64,000 nt of DNA from Cucumis sativus (lineage: Eukaryota > Streptophyta > Magnoliopsida > Cucurbitales > Cucurbitaceae), in assembly GCF_000004075.3 (NCBI RefSeq), contig NC_026661.2:1550001-1614000 (forward strand), given 5' to 3'. Shown here piece after piece: positions 12,205 to 25,490 of this stretch. The notes under the pieces were generated by a model. That model was given only the letters and a program-made list of their open reading frames with translations. It did no database searches and had not been told where the DNA came from. A program made the translations under genes and the position numbers. The first letter of the stretch is position 1. Every line of letters starts with the position of its first letter.

Positions 12205-14373
12205 AAACGCACATTGTTATACGAGGTTAGTAATCACATACATATTACCACCTTGGCTCTCCACTGTTTAACTCGATCGGATAAATCCCCAACAATGCAA
12301 TCCCATTAAGTTTCATTCTAATGCAATGTTACACTAGTTTCCTAAAATTTAATGTTCTGATAATGAATCGAGTTAGCCAGCAGGGCAGATTTAAGGTTAA
12401 CTGGGAGCATTTTTTGTCTCAGTGTCTCTCCCGAGCATCGAAGCCATGTTCACTCTCCATTCCATACAGACAGGAGGCGATTGAGCTACTAATCATTTAA
12501 ACTCATTTGAACTTCTCTAACACCCTATTCTCAACACTTGCTGCACAGGCAAAGATTTGGAGTTCCCACAAGTTGGTTTTTTCTCCAGATCGATGGAAAA
12601 CGTTCTGCTGGTCACAGGCAAGAAAAGACTGTCTTATTGGTTAAATCATTTTAATTTGATAAGAGGAAATTGCTGTTGAAATTTAGCATGTTGGGTTTAT
12701 ATGTCTAGCTTGAGATCTGAATTTCAATTTCGATGTTTCTTTGAATGGTGTGTAGTGGGGGTTTTGGAATTTTCTCACGCTACAAATAAAGAGAGATGAA
12801 ATAGTAGAAATATGAATTCTTATGTTGTAGGTTTCAACCTAAATCTGACACTTTTTTGCTAGCCTTGCTGATTTAGCTTGAATTTGAACGGGATTGTAAC
12901 TTGAAAATCATAGCTTTCTTTTCTGCTTTGTCTAACACTCACACTCTTACAATAGGTTTTTCTTTTGAGTTCTAACTTTGTTTATAACAAAAATATTGGT
13001 ATGAGTTTGTGTTCGTGTGTGTGTTTATATACATAAACGTTACTATTCATCTTTCATAATTGTTTCAAAACTGTCTTTGTAGAAGAAAATCCTTCTCACA
13101 TGATACGGATGAAAATATATATGTATATTTATTGCTATATATTTTGAGAATTATATAAACTAACAATTGCGTCAATTCAAACTTTTTGTTTTTGAATCGA
13201 TTTATACTTTCTCGTGGATAAACATTTTGAAAACTTATAATTTAAATGTTTATAAACAAATTGATTTGAACTCAAATATGATATTTTTTGAAAATTATCA
13301 ACGTATAAATATAAATATTAGTCGTTAATACTTATGATTTAATGTTATAAAGTTTTTTTGACACCCAAATATTGTATGGTTAGGTGAATTGTAGTGCCAG
13401 AGTTCGAAACTAGAAAGTGGTTGAAATACTATGGAAAAAAATGTGGAAAATATCAATTTATATTCCTAGACTTTGTGGTTATATTAATTTAAATTTTGGA
13501 CTTTCATAAATTTACTAATTTAAATTTTAAACTTTCGTAGATTTATTAATTTACTTCCGTTTTCAGATTTTGTTTTAAAAATATCACATGAAACTTATAA
13601 TTCTATCGATCAAACTCTTAACTTTCACAAATCAATCAGTTTAGACATGTTATTAAGATTGCCTACGGTTCATTGAATGTTTGATTAACAAAATAAATCT
13701 TTATTATCAGTACATTCACAATTTCAGAAGGAAATCATATTTTATGTACAAGTTTATTTGTTTAAAAAGTTTAAGAATCAAATAGATAAAATTATAAGTC
13801 CACCAAACAAAATGTGGTGGACGACCTAAATTGATATACTCATTAAATTTTATTGTTTAAATTGATACACAGTGGAAAAATTAAACTTAAGAGTGCAAAT
13901 TAGTGCTTTTGTAAAAGAAAAAGTAAAAGAAAATAAAGAGTTTGATCCCCAACTTCAAATTGGTGAGGTGGGCTATATAAAAATGGAAAGTTTACTTCAA
14001 ATAAATAGTAAAATTTAATTCAAATTAATAAAATATCACAATCGAAAAATGTGGAAAAAAAAAACTGCTCCAACAATGGCTTGAATGTTTCTATAGTTAT
14101 TATATTTTAAGTCACTTATGAAAATGTTTTATAAATTTTGGTTAAATTTAAGAACAAATATGGGCATTTTATTGAAAGTGACAAAAGAAATCCAAATTTA
14201 GGACAACTACTTAAATTAATTTTACCCAAGAAATTTCATCAATAAATTTAGGGTACTCATATTACCAAGCTTAGTCTCAAACATTACAACCTTCTTGTTT
14301 ATTTGGAAGAGTTAAAAACAAAAGAAAAATAAAAGACAAATGAGTTGTCTTATATTCTAAGTAATGTTGTCCA
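12205..14373. other. GnT-I 3' region and spacer to polygalacturonase
   Basis: The first ~600 bases probably hold the 3' UTR of GnT-I, including a possible UTR intron (donor about 12225, acceptor about 12548). Beyond about 12800 I see AT-rich DNA without coding signal. From about 13440 to 13900 there are T-rich phrases ('ctagactttgtgg', 'aaattttggactttcataaattt') of the degenerate fold-back repeat type found elsewhere in the window. The two genes are convergent across this spacer. Confidence 0.5.
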
Positions 14374-16103
14374 TTATTTTGAAGCGGTAGTGTAAGAAGA
14401 AGAGCAAATCGAAGGATTTTGTATTCCTGAAATGATTGGTTTCACATTCATGCATTGAGATGTAACCGGACCATTTATTCCATTATAAACAAGGTCAATG
14501 TTGGCTACTTTTACTTCTTCACATGGTTTGTTGCTACTACAAATAAGTTTGACTGCCACTGGAGTTGCAGAACTTCCTTTAATGTTCTTGAAGCTCACGT
14601 TATTAATCTTAATATTTGACGGAATCTGAAAAATGAAAGTTTATTCGTGAAGTTAACATGCATGAAGAATTTCAAAATCAAAGTTTTAAGAATGTGATCA
14701 ATACCTCGCGATTGCACTGATTCCATGGACAGTACTCTTGGTCTATGAGAATTGGGTTGCTAACGTTGACCATTGTAATGTCTGAAAAATGCATGTTGGT
14801 GGCAATACCAGCAACAGGAGAGGATGGCCATGTTTTGATCCTAACACCATTAGTGGTGTTCATTATTGTGCAATTCTTTACTACGACATCGTCAACAGGT
14901 TCTTCGTTAGTGTATTTTCCAAGACTTCCTATGCTTATTCCATGACCTGGCCCACATGTCACATTGGTGATTTTCACTCGTTTGCTTCCATCTCCAAGTG
15001 AGATGCAATCATCTCCTGTTGCTATTCGAGATTTTAAGATTGAGATCCCAATTGATCGACCAATGTGTATTCCATCTGTGTTGGGACTATCTTCTGGTGC
15101 AATTATGTTGACACCTTGGAATGTAAGGTTGTTGCACCCTAGGATGTTGACATGGAAGTTTTTGCTATCGAGTGATGTTATTCCCCTCACAATTGAATTG
15201 GTAATGAAGTCGAATCTTAAACTCTGCTCATTTGATATGCGATCAATAAGTCATGTCAGAGATAGGGTGAGAAAGCCATGCACAAACTATTAAGGAGGGA
15301 TGAAAATTATGAATTTTCTCCATCTATTTAGTCATTATATTTTTTTTAAAATAAAAAAAAGTAGCTCTTTTGCCTAATTTTTTATGGTTAAATTTCGTTC
15401 AATATTTAATTTTTTAATTATTATCATATGGTGTTAAGAACACATTTACCAAATTGTAAAAATGAAAATAATAGAGAACAATATCTAACGAACCACTTAA
15501 GAATGAACAAAGACGAATGAGGTTAATGGATAGGAAAACAAAAGATATAGAACTTACAATAGGGAGGTTAGCACAATCTATACGTTTATGACAATCATTC
15601 TTTTCCCAACCTGCCTTTCCTTGGCCATCAAAAACTCCTTTGCCTGATATTGTCATTCTATCAACATATGCAAAAGTAATCCAACTATCTCCATGAGGGT
15701 GTTTTGGAGCTTGCAATGTTCCACGAACTCGAATTTCAATAGGGCTCTTGCAAGGGCCTTTAAATTCTCCTTCTCTTACTTTAAATATTCCATCTGGAAT
15801 AACCACCGCACTTGGACGAACAGATGCACATGCGTCATTCCATGCATCTTTCAAAGCCTATGTTTCACAAGTAACAAAACTACAAAAGTTAGCAAAAACA
15901 ATTAATTAATTTATTAAGTCATCACTTTGATATATACTTTTATTGTGTGTTTATACCTCAGTGACATCATCACCAGACACAATATTACCATACTTCCTCA
16001 AAGGAAAAATAACGTCAACATGAGATTGAGACTCAATAGTAAATGATAGCAATGACATCAAGAATGTAGTAATCGATAAGTTTGAATACTTAATCATACC
16101 CAT
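14374..16103 (-). CDS. Exo-type polygalacturonase (glycoside hydrolase family 28)
   Basis: A secreted pectin-degrading enzyme that hydrolyses alpha-1,4-galacturonan in the cell wall. Exons on the minus strand: 16103-15957, 15857-15558, 15223-14705, 14625-14374, all phase 0, giving 405 residues. A signal peptide is visible at the N terminus (MGMIKYSNLSITTFLMSLLS). All four GH28 catalytic blocks are intact: NTDG at 197-200, GDDC with D220-D221, GHG at 242-244 and RIK at 277-279. The size and short N terminus resemble the plant exopolygalacturonases often expressed in pollen, which is family knowledge and not shown here. The ATG at 16103 is the first in frame; a second at 16097 is also possible. 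It stands alone, convergent with GnT-I. I see no break, so it looks functional. Confidence 0.93.
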
Positions 16104-19063
16104 ACCGCCTTTTTTTTCTTTCTCTCTTTTAAGTTTTTCTTTATGTTTTGATGTTTGAAAATTTGGTATAAAATGAAGATATTTTATTTTACATTCAAGA
16201 TCTCTAAATATATCAAATGAAGAACAGAAGAGATGATGCAATGAACCTAAAAGAGGTTACGAGAGTTGTGAACTTGGTGTGTGATATATTGTTTAATCGA
16301 CCGTCCCTCACTTCTACCTATGCACAAATTTGATAACTAAAATTTGTTTATTGTTCATTAGTCGGTGCAAGATTTCCTTCACCCACCAATGTAAACAATC
16401 ACATTTTTTATAAGAAACAAAAAAATTACCAAACCGACAAAACAATAACCCATCATCGAAGAAACAAAATTAACTTTTTTTTTAGCCACATGTTACTTAA
16501 AAATGGAAAACCCAAGGGTATTTAACGATCTAGATTTTTTTTTTATCGTCACATCCTTATAGTGTTGTTGAGTACCATTTACAGTATCTATGATTGTTAT
16601 GGTTAGAAGTAAATAAATGTAAATGAAAATAAAATAAAAAGTTGTATTGTGAACGAATAGTTGGTTTCTCATAAAATTATTGATTTTTTTATTGCCGTTA
16701 CTTTATAATCCAATAAAATTTAAAGATTAATGTTTATTTCTATGTTTTAAGTGCAGTCGTGAACAAATTTATGTAGAATGTGTCGTGTAATCAAGTTCAT
16801 AACAGAGGTTTTGTATTATTCATATCTCCATATCAAATAAATTAATCTCTTGTATGCAATTCATTTTATTTACTACTATGATATTAATATTAGCAAATAT
16901 TGATTAATCAATGGTAGATTTTGCTATATTTACAATTATTTAAAAATAAAGTTCTATACTTTCTAGTAAAGTTGTAACTATTATAACTTTATAATAGCGG
17001 ATTATTTAACGTATGACAAGAAGAATAACAAAATAGAACGTTTATTTTGGATAAATGAAAAATTTTAAATTTAAATTGATAAAATAGCAAAATTGAAAAA
17101 TATGTAAAAAAAAATGTTGCAACAATGCCTTAAATGTCCATACCTAAGTGAAAAACTTACATCCCAAATACAATTATTCAACAAACTACAAATAACTGCA
17201 ATTAACTCAAACTCCCAAAAAAATAATGATTATATTTATCCTCTAATTTTTTCATATAAACACAATCTAATCAATTAACACCTATCAAAATCCTAATTTT
17301 CCCCCAAAAGCCGAAAATCACCACCACCAAAGTTTCGTCTCCTTCATACCTTTAAAGTCTTTTAAACCTTCAAAGTCTTCCAGCAACTACATAAACGATT
17401 GGAGCTTCCAGCTTCGTTCCTTTCAAAGTCTTCATACATTCAACGCAAAACAAAGGATTTTCTTGTTGTTGAATAGCTTCTTCATCGAAATGTAATTTAA
17501 ACGTAATTTGGGATGAAATTAAGGAATCTAATATAAAATATAATTTCACATGAATGAAAGTGGAATAAGGGAAAGCCCATCCCGCAACAAAAGCAAAGAA
17601 AAGTCTGACTATCCTAACTAGGGGTATGAGATCCTTTGAAAGCTAGGTAAGAGACAGAGATCGAGTTGACTTGGGATTGGAGCCCTAGCTGCTACGTTGG
17701 ATCGGTCTAAATATGCTTTTCACATGAAATTCAGAAATAGAAAGAGGCCTCAAGCATGAGGTCTTTCCTTATTCATTCTCTATGTAAGTGAGTGAAAACT
17801 ATTATTCAATTTCACAAAGAAGAAAGAATCTCGTATTCTCAATGGCATAGAAAGTTCAGATAGATCGGTGGCAGAAGTCGCTGTTGAAAGGTGCGAAGGA
17901 GCGAGACTAGATGAAGCTTCATAGAGTCTTTCTGTCCAGGTGCAGGTAGTCTGCATCTTCACATGTCGAGACAGTCCCTTATCCTTACGTCTTTCGTGCC
18001 GGTCACTTCTACCATACTGTCTTTATTATTATTAAAAATATATATTATGTATTATTTAATAATAATTACCTATATTGTTAATAAACCGTTTAGAATATAA
18101 CAAACCTAAAAATGTTGTAGATATATTTAACATTATTACAGGGGAGGTTGCTACAATAATTTATCAAATTTGAAGGTTGTTTGCAAAATACACTTTATAT
18201 CTTTGTGAAATATGTGGTATCCTGCCTCATATTGGAGCCATTCAAATACATTGTACTTGGAATGCATGAATTATCCTATAACTAGGGCTAGATTGGGGTT
18301 TAATATAATTAAAAAAAATGGGATAGACACTGCTTTTGCTATTTTTCTTATTTTTTCTGCTTTTTGTCATTTTTCAAACGGCTATTTGCAATTTTGCTAT
18401 TTCTACAATTATATCAATAAACCTACTTCATGTTTGGAGCTCCAAATATAAAAGCGATATTTACAACTATTAACCTACAATTATCTACTCGAATACTATT
18501 CAAAATTTCTCATTAACATAATGTTGACTATTTACTATCCATTCCTTCAAACATCCCAATATTAGATTGAGATTACATTAGCTTCTAAAATAATTGCAAT
18601 CAATAGTTTTCTTTTTCTTGTTATTTTTGTGTGTAAAATTAGGTGGTTAATAAATATTAAATTATCATCTTTTATATATAATAATAACAATAAAATGTAA
18701 TATTAATGTTTTTATTATTTAAAATAAATCATAATTTTAAATAATAAAACTAAAACTTAAATTTTACTAAAAAATGCATCAAATAAAAAGAGTGTAAAAT
18801 AAAATAAACATCTCTAATTAACATTCTTTTATAATCACTTCTACATACAAAATCCATCCAAAGTTCAAAATAAGAAAAAAAAACCGCGAAGGACATCATA
18901 TTCCGGTTCAGGTACAGAAACCTATCCATGAACGGAATAGTATACCCCAACACACAAACAGCTCGATTCTTCTAATTCAAAAACCTAACTAAGCCGCCGT
19001 GTTCCACCGTAGGACTTCGACAGTTTTTCCGTTCCCGCCTTGAGCTTTCTCTTAGCAGCTCCA
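16104..19063. other. Spacer between polygalacturonase and NOC4
   Basis: The left part is the upstream region of the polygalacturonase (minus strand). The rest is AT-rich with no recognisable gene, apart from a less AT-rich block at about 17540-18015 described separately and a T-rich stretch at 18130-18480 of unknown origin. NOC4 5'-UTR sequence probably begins near 18960. Confidence 0.5.
17540..18015. other. Possible organelle-derived insertion
   Basis: This block stands out from its surroundings by higher GC, few homopolymers and a texture I associate with plant mitochondrial intergenic DNA, with sharp returns to AT-rich nuclear sequence at both sides. It contains no identifiable organellar gene. 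The judgement rests on composition only. It could instead be an old gene fragment or a transposon part. Confidence 0.3.
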
Positions 19064-22000
19064 ATGGCGTCCATTCCCTCCAACAATCACAACGAGAAGG
19101 AGAAGAAGAAGACGAAGACGAAGACGAAGAATGAAAATACTCACAGCCTTTCAGACCTCAAAACCCTTGGCCTTCAACTTCTCTCATCTCGAGCTCACAT
19201 CAACAACCTCCCTCTACTTCTCACCTTCGTATCCCCTTCTTCACCTCCTCCTTATGTCCTTGAAGCTCTCCTCTCCCTTCAGTCCTTCTTCATCACCAAC
19301 CTCCCTTCCCTCCCTTCCTCCTCCAAGCCTCCCCCTGCTGGAGACGACGTTCAGGTCGATGCCGAGTTCATTTACCGGACCTGGCTCCGTTCTAAGTTTG
19401 ATGAACTCGTTAAGTCGCTTATTGATGTAGCGGTTTCTTCTGAATGCGATGACACTCTCAAGGTGGTGCTCTTTGGTGGCTTTTGAATTCGTTCTGTTTG
19501 GTGATTTAGTTTAATTGAATTGTGTGTTTTTTCTATGTTGTGTGTGGTTTAGGAGATTGTGTTGGATGCGATTATGGAGTTTGTTAAAGTTGGTAACAAG
19601 GGGAAATTTCACTCTGCTGTATACCACAGGTTTTTACAGAGTATCGTAAGTTGCCTTGCTATCCTTAATTACCATTATTTTTTTTAATGTTTGTGATTGT
19701 GTTAGAGCTGTGGATTTTACCTCTTCTCTTATATGTAGGCTCATTCTTCGACTCCAGTTGATACTCTGATAGCCTTGCTTGTGAAAAAGTACTTCCATTA
19801 TCTCGATGTCCGGTATGTTTCTTCGTCTTCTTCTTTTTTCCCCTTTAAGAACCTGTGCGTAATGTTTAGAACATTGTCCTTCTGCTTCTTGTGCACTGAC
19901 ACGACTGGGATTTCATTTTAACGTTAATTCCCGTCCTCTTTAGCTTTGATTATGTACCATTTTCCTTAAATTTGTTGATTCTTAACATTTTTATCGAATT
20001 CTTGAGACACATGTTTTGGATTCCTATGACTATGAGATCCATTTTTAACCTGCTTCTCTCTTGTACAGTTATTTTACATATATTAGCATTAAAGAACTTG
20101 CCAAGACTTTCAAGGCTGAGTACATGTCTGGTATTTTCTCCTACCTATTCTTGACATTTTGTTATTTTTATTTCCGGAATGCTTCGTTCAATGAACTTTC
20201 TTCTTCTTGTAGGTGATGTTGGTGGCCATTCAAAAGAAGGGTAAATGTTTTTTGATCTCAAATCATTGTCCTAAACCACTGTTACCCTTCAACATTTTTA
20301 CAAGTCATTGTACTTCTATATATGCTTGAGATTTTCTCCTTTTTTGAAAAACAAAGTATATTAATATTGAATTTGCCCCTTTATGTATATGATGAGGGAG
20401 GGAGTTAGCCTACTTTGTCTTAAGGAATAGGGTAAAGTCTCCAGATGTGGAAGGTCTTACCTTGTCTACACGTCATAAGTTTTTTTAGCTCAACAATTTA
20501 GGAGCGGTTAGGACTCATTGGCAAATTAGTTTGTTAATTTGATAAGGGTGTAGTTTCTTCAATTCTTTTTCAGGCCATATGATGTTTAGACCACAAGGAA
20601 TATATTTTTAACCACCTTAAACCACAATTTTGTTCTTTGCATGGTCCTCGTTGATAATAATTTGAAGGCACTGGAATTATGAAGTCTTTTAAAAAATTGG
20701 TTCGTCACTGGTGTGACGTTTCTCTGTGCAGGGTGGAGTTCATTCACATTGTGCACTCTATCATATCCTCCATTCCCCCTTTGGAAAACTCAAATCAATC
20801 TGACTACACTATGTGGGTTGAATCAGGTAATTTCCACAGATTTGGTTTTTGGGCTTATTGAGTTTGTTGTTTTTTTATACACAGATCTTGAATTATTAAC
20901 ATGTTGAATGTAGCATCTCTAACCTTCCTAAAGGGTGTTTTCATGGAATTTTTTGGAGGCAGTAAATGAATTTTTTTAATGTCATATTGACATTTAATTT
21001 AGTTTGGGCATTAAAATGGAATTATGGATTCCAATTTAAGATGGGTAATTTCTAATATGACGGTCGATGACATTCAATTTTTAGTCTTAACACTTGTTAT
21101 CCAGCTAGAGGTTTTGTTTATTTATTTATTAATTAATTATATTTTATTATTATTATTATTATTTGTGTGCTGTTATAATCTCTATGGACGGCATCCCCTT
21201 TTGTATCTTTCGTTTAATCAATGAAATTGTTACCTATCATGAAAAAAATAATAATAAAAAGATCATTCAAGAACTGCTGATACAGGTTCTAAATTTGCAT
21301 TTTTATGAATAAAGAGTCATGACATTGAGCACATTGCAATTATCCTATGTGTTTACCGTCAGCACTTCTTTTATGGAGCAGAGTTTTTGCTTAAGTCATT
21401 ATTTTTTCAATTGAAGGTGATAACAAAGTGCTTTCTGATGATCAAGAAGCAAAGCAGCTTAAGATGAAGAAAAATGACGAAGAGGTGGTTACAACTAGTT
21501 TGTTCTTTATTCTTATCCAAAAAAACTAGTTTGTTCTTTATCTATTTTTTTTCTCTCTTTTCTGTATTAGTTCTGCTACATTGAATTCTATCATCATTCC
21601 TTCTTTTAAAGAACATTGCTAACACCCTTCAGGTCTTAACCTCATCAAAGATTGTTAGAAGAATGAAACTAAAATTTTCAAAAGCATGGATTTCATTTCT
21701 TAAGTTACCGCTTCCAATTGATGTGTACAAGGAGGTAACCACTCTGCTCTTTATTTTTGGCTCTATACAAAATTAAAAGCATTTGTAGTTCTGAAATTGG
21801 TCTGTATTATGGTTTTGACAACTTTTATAATTGAGTCGACTGCTTAAAAAGTCAATATTGTATCTGAAAACAATTTTACATCTCGTTTTATCTTTGGTGT
21901 AGTTATTTTATTTTGTGGGGAGAGAACAATAATGCAGTTATGCTTCCTTTTGCTAAAAAAAATGCAGTTATACTTCCTAATGATCTGGATGGACAATTTG

Positions 22001-25000
22001 TATCCAGATAATATGCTGCTGTTTGGAAACAGTGTTAAAATATTTCTCCTCTCTTTTTATAATTTGTATTCTGATCTAAATGTTAGGACAGTAATTCTTT
22101 TCCGTTGGTTTTGGTTGAATTTTTATTAATAGTTGCCTTTAGCTTGAGAAGAAATCTTAGTGTTCTTGATTATATTAGAAGCACAAGTGATGTACAGTAG
22201 GCTCAAGAACATGCTAGGCCATGAAATAGTGTACGTTTTTTTTATTTGGTTATCATTTTCATTAAATTTTTTTAAGACTGATTTTCTGAAAACAATCCCT
22301 ACACTAGTTATTTTTTAGCTATATTCTGTCTGGAGATTAGCTTAGACCTATAAAGCAAATCCTGGTGGTCTTTTGCAAACTTCTTGTGATTGATCCCCAT
22401 CTAATTTAGTTGAGAAGTATAGTTATTTTTCTCCCAATGATCTTCACGATACCTCTCGTATCATTGTACTATATCGTTGTCTTTCTCTTCGAATACTTAT
22501 TCTTCGTAAATACATGGGTTGGTTATTTCAGAAATTCTTCAATGATTGTTTGTGTTACAACCTACCCTTCACTATTGCTTCCATATTGTAAATTTTCTAA
22601 TCCTTTTTTCTTTTGGGCTTTGTTGTCATCTAATATTTTTTCACTCATCCTTTTGCTACGTAGGTTCTTGTAATTCTTGATCAGGAAGTCATTCCCTATC
22701 TTTCTAAACCAATTATATTAAGGTTTGTGATAATATGGTTTGTATGTTCTCTCTTATATATAAAGCTTGTATGTCTCATTTAACTCATTTGTTGCATAAT
22801 AAAATGCAGCGACTTCTTAACAAAATCCTATGATATTGGTGGCGTCATCAGTGTTATGGCTCTCAGCAGCCTCTTCCTCCTAATGACAAAATATGGTTTA
22901 GAGTATCCAAACTTCTATGAAAAACTCTACGCTCTATTGGTTCCTTCAATATTCATGGCAAAACATCGGGCCAAGTTTTTTCAGGTAAAGTTGTGTGGTC
23001 TGTCTATTTTTTTTTAGATTATCTTTTTCGGGAATGATTTTTAGAAGTATGGATGGTGATTTCAATATCTCCTTGGAATTTTAAATGCTCTTCATTCTAC
23101 AGGGTATAGTTAACTCCCAATTTGAAGACTATTTGGTTGCCTATCTCACCTAGTTTTTTAGTTAATTTCAGTAGATAATACAATGTAAATGGAAGGGCTT
23201 TTGGCATGCTTTTTTTGGATTGAAAGAGATCTCGAAAGAGGTTTGGGACATTGTTAAATTCAGTATATCCTCTTTGTGTATGTCAATTTCTAGGTCAATT
23301 ATCAGTTAAGTTATTTCTTTTTCTTTTTCTTTTTTAATTTTTTTTTTACATTGGATTCTGTTGACTTCTTTGGCAAGGCCTGTTTTTTGTATGCGCTTGT
23401 GTATTTCTTCAATTATCTTACTGAAAACTTGGTTTCTCATACAAAATAATTGTTTCAGGTTGAGAAGATGATAACATATTGAAGCCGCTCCTGTTTATTT
23501 ATTTTTTATTATATTATTTTGTACATAGGACACATATCCATATCCTAGGGGCGCTCATATTTCATTAACAGTGAAAACCAAGTTGTAATATAAATAATGA
23601 CTTTTCTAAATGTTTGGTTCATTTTCGGTGATTTCCTAATATCTTTGTTACCATTCTTGGCAGCTTCTTGATTCCTGCTTGAAGTCGCCACTTCTTCCAG
23701 CATACTTGGCTGCTGCTTTTGCTAAGAAATTGAGTAGGCTATCACTTGTTGTTCCTCCATCAGGAGCACTTGTCATTATAGCTCTTATTCACAATCTCTT
23801 ACGAAGACATCCCTCAATCAACTGTTTGGTTCACCGGGTAACTTATTATTTTCCTTTGATTAGTTACAGTATGTAGTTTTGCGAATGAGATGTTTAGTTA
23901 AGGGTATACTTTTTGTACATATAGTTTTTCTTCTTTTTTTCTTTTTTTCTTTTTAATCTGGAAACCATTAATGTTTGATCTCTTAGCCATTTTTTGAGAT
24001 TGTTTTCTTTTTACCACTAGGCCAATCCAGGATGGTTCCGTAATTACAATTGATTAACATTTTACAAATCCTTCACCAACACAACAATTATATGACTCAC
24101 ATTCTTTTTTCCTAGTTAACTAAGAACTGTTCGTTTATGCTCTGAAACAGGCATATGTTTCCCATAAAAGACATCTATTGTCATAAAATAAGTGCCTTAA
24201 CTTGAAAACATCTTCGTTAGGTGGATTTGGATTTCTGTTTGAAACTGTCCATGACTTTAGGATATTGGTTATGATTGAAGTTAGCACTATTTTTAATCCT
24301 ATTGCTTAAGATAAATTCTACAACCTGCATCGATTTTTCTTGTTTTATTTTGGATGTAATGTATGCATGATGTGTGCAGGAAAATGTTAGCGAAAGTAAG
24401 AACGATAATTCCACAAGTGAAGAGGCTGCTAAAGGCACTGATGCTGATACACCCAAAATGAAGCCAGGCATTGATCATTTTAACTACGAGGAAGCTGATC
24501 CTATTAAATCTAGTGCCTTGAGTAAGTGTTGTCTTTATTGACGTGTAAAGTCACGCAATGAATTGTTTGTGATTAATGGATTCTCTCTTTGTTGGATGAA
24601 ATGGGACAAAGACATGTTTATTAATTAGTATTCTTGTGATGAACTGTTAATATCGCCATGACTTGTCAAAGTTGCTTTCTTGACCTGCTTTCCAATGGTT
24701 TACTCGAAATCTTTTACAATTCATGTTTAAAGATTGTCAGATTTAATGACTGAAAACATTTGGTTAATCCATTACATAGATGCTACTGTTGGACGCTTTG
24801 TTTTTATTTTTTTGTGGTTTAATATTTGGTTTTTGTTAACAAAAATTATTGGTACAGGAAGTTCACTTTGGGAAATTGATAGTCTTCGACACCATTATTG
24901 TCCTCCTGTTTCAAGGTATGCAGTTTAATATTGATCAAGAAACTTCTATTTGTTTGGATTTCATACTGAAAAACTAGTCCTTGTGTTCTTGTAGGTTAGT

Positions 25001-25490
25001 TTTGTCCCTTGAGAATGATCTGACTGTGAGATCAAAAACAACTGAAATTGATGTTAAAGATTTTGTCGCCGGTTCATACTCTACAATACTCGGGCAAGAG
25101 GTAAGTTTCACTCTAATCAGTTTGCTGTTTTAATATATTCTCGTAAGGTTATAAATTGTCCTTTTTTACAATTTTAGTGGTTAAGATTATTGACTATTTT
25201 CGACTTTTTGATATCGTCTCTGAAATCCATCCGTTGCATCACTTTCCTTACGAAGAACTAAAATTGGATAAAACAAAATTCAAATTCTTTTTTGTTCTAA
25301 ACGGTGTCTTTGGTTGCAGTTGAAAAAGAAACTGAAGCGAGTCCCTCTGGCATTCTACCAAGCACCCCCCACCACCTTGTTCTCGGAGTCTGATTTCGCT
25401 GGTTGGAGTTTCGATAACGAACACAGTGAGAAGAATATTGATAGTAGCGATCATCTTTCGGCAAAAAGACAACGCGTAGGGAGCTCATAA
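19064..25490 (+). CDS. NOC4: Nucleolar complex protein 4 homologue (NOC4, CBF/Mak21 family)
   Basis: NOC4 is a nucleolar factor needed for small-subunit (40S) ribosome assembly; in yeast it pairs with Nop14. Exons: 19064-19462, 19553-19645, 19739-19812, 20069-20130, 20213-20240, 20732-20826, 21417-21484, 21633-21734, 22664-22722, 22810-22984, 23664-23837, 24380-24521, 24858-24915, 24995-25100, 25320-25490. Phases join to 601 residues. The N terminus is Lys-rich (EKEKKKTKTKTK, about residues 11-22), fitting nucleolar location. The conserved CBF/Mak21-like domain lies about 308-520, with the SSLWEIDSLRHHYCPPVS block near its end. The C terminus has a basic KRQR. The ATG at 19064 is the first in frame after an upstream TTG. 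A 28-base exon 5 is the least certain piece. The order of neighbours matches Arabidopsis At2g17250 and following genes. Confidence 0.93.

Noticed and set aside
12380-12490. tRNA-like words downstream of GnT-I
   Set aside because: No cloverleaf with proper arms could be formed.
21100-21260. LINE-like tail in NOC4 intron 6 ('tttcgtttaatcaatgaaattg' followed by A-rich DNA)
   Set aside because: Only the tail-like end is visible, with no ORF2 remnant, so I do not claim an element.
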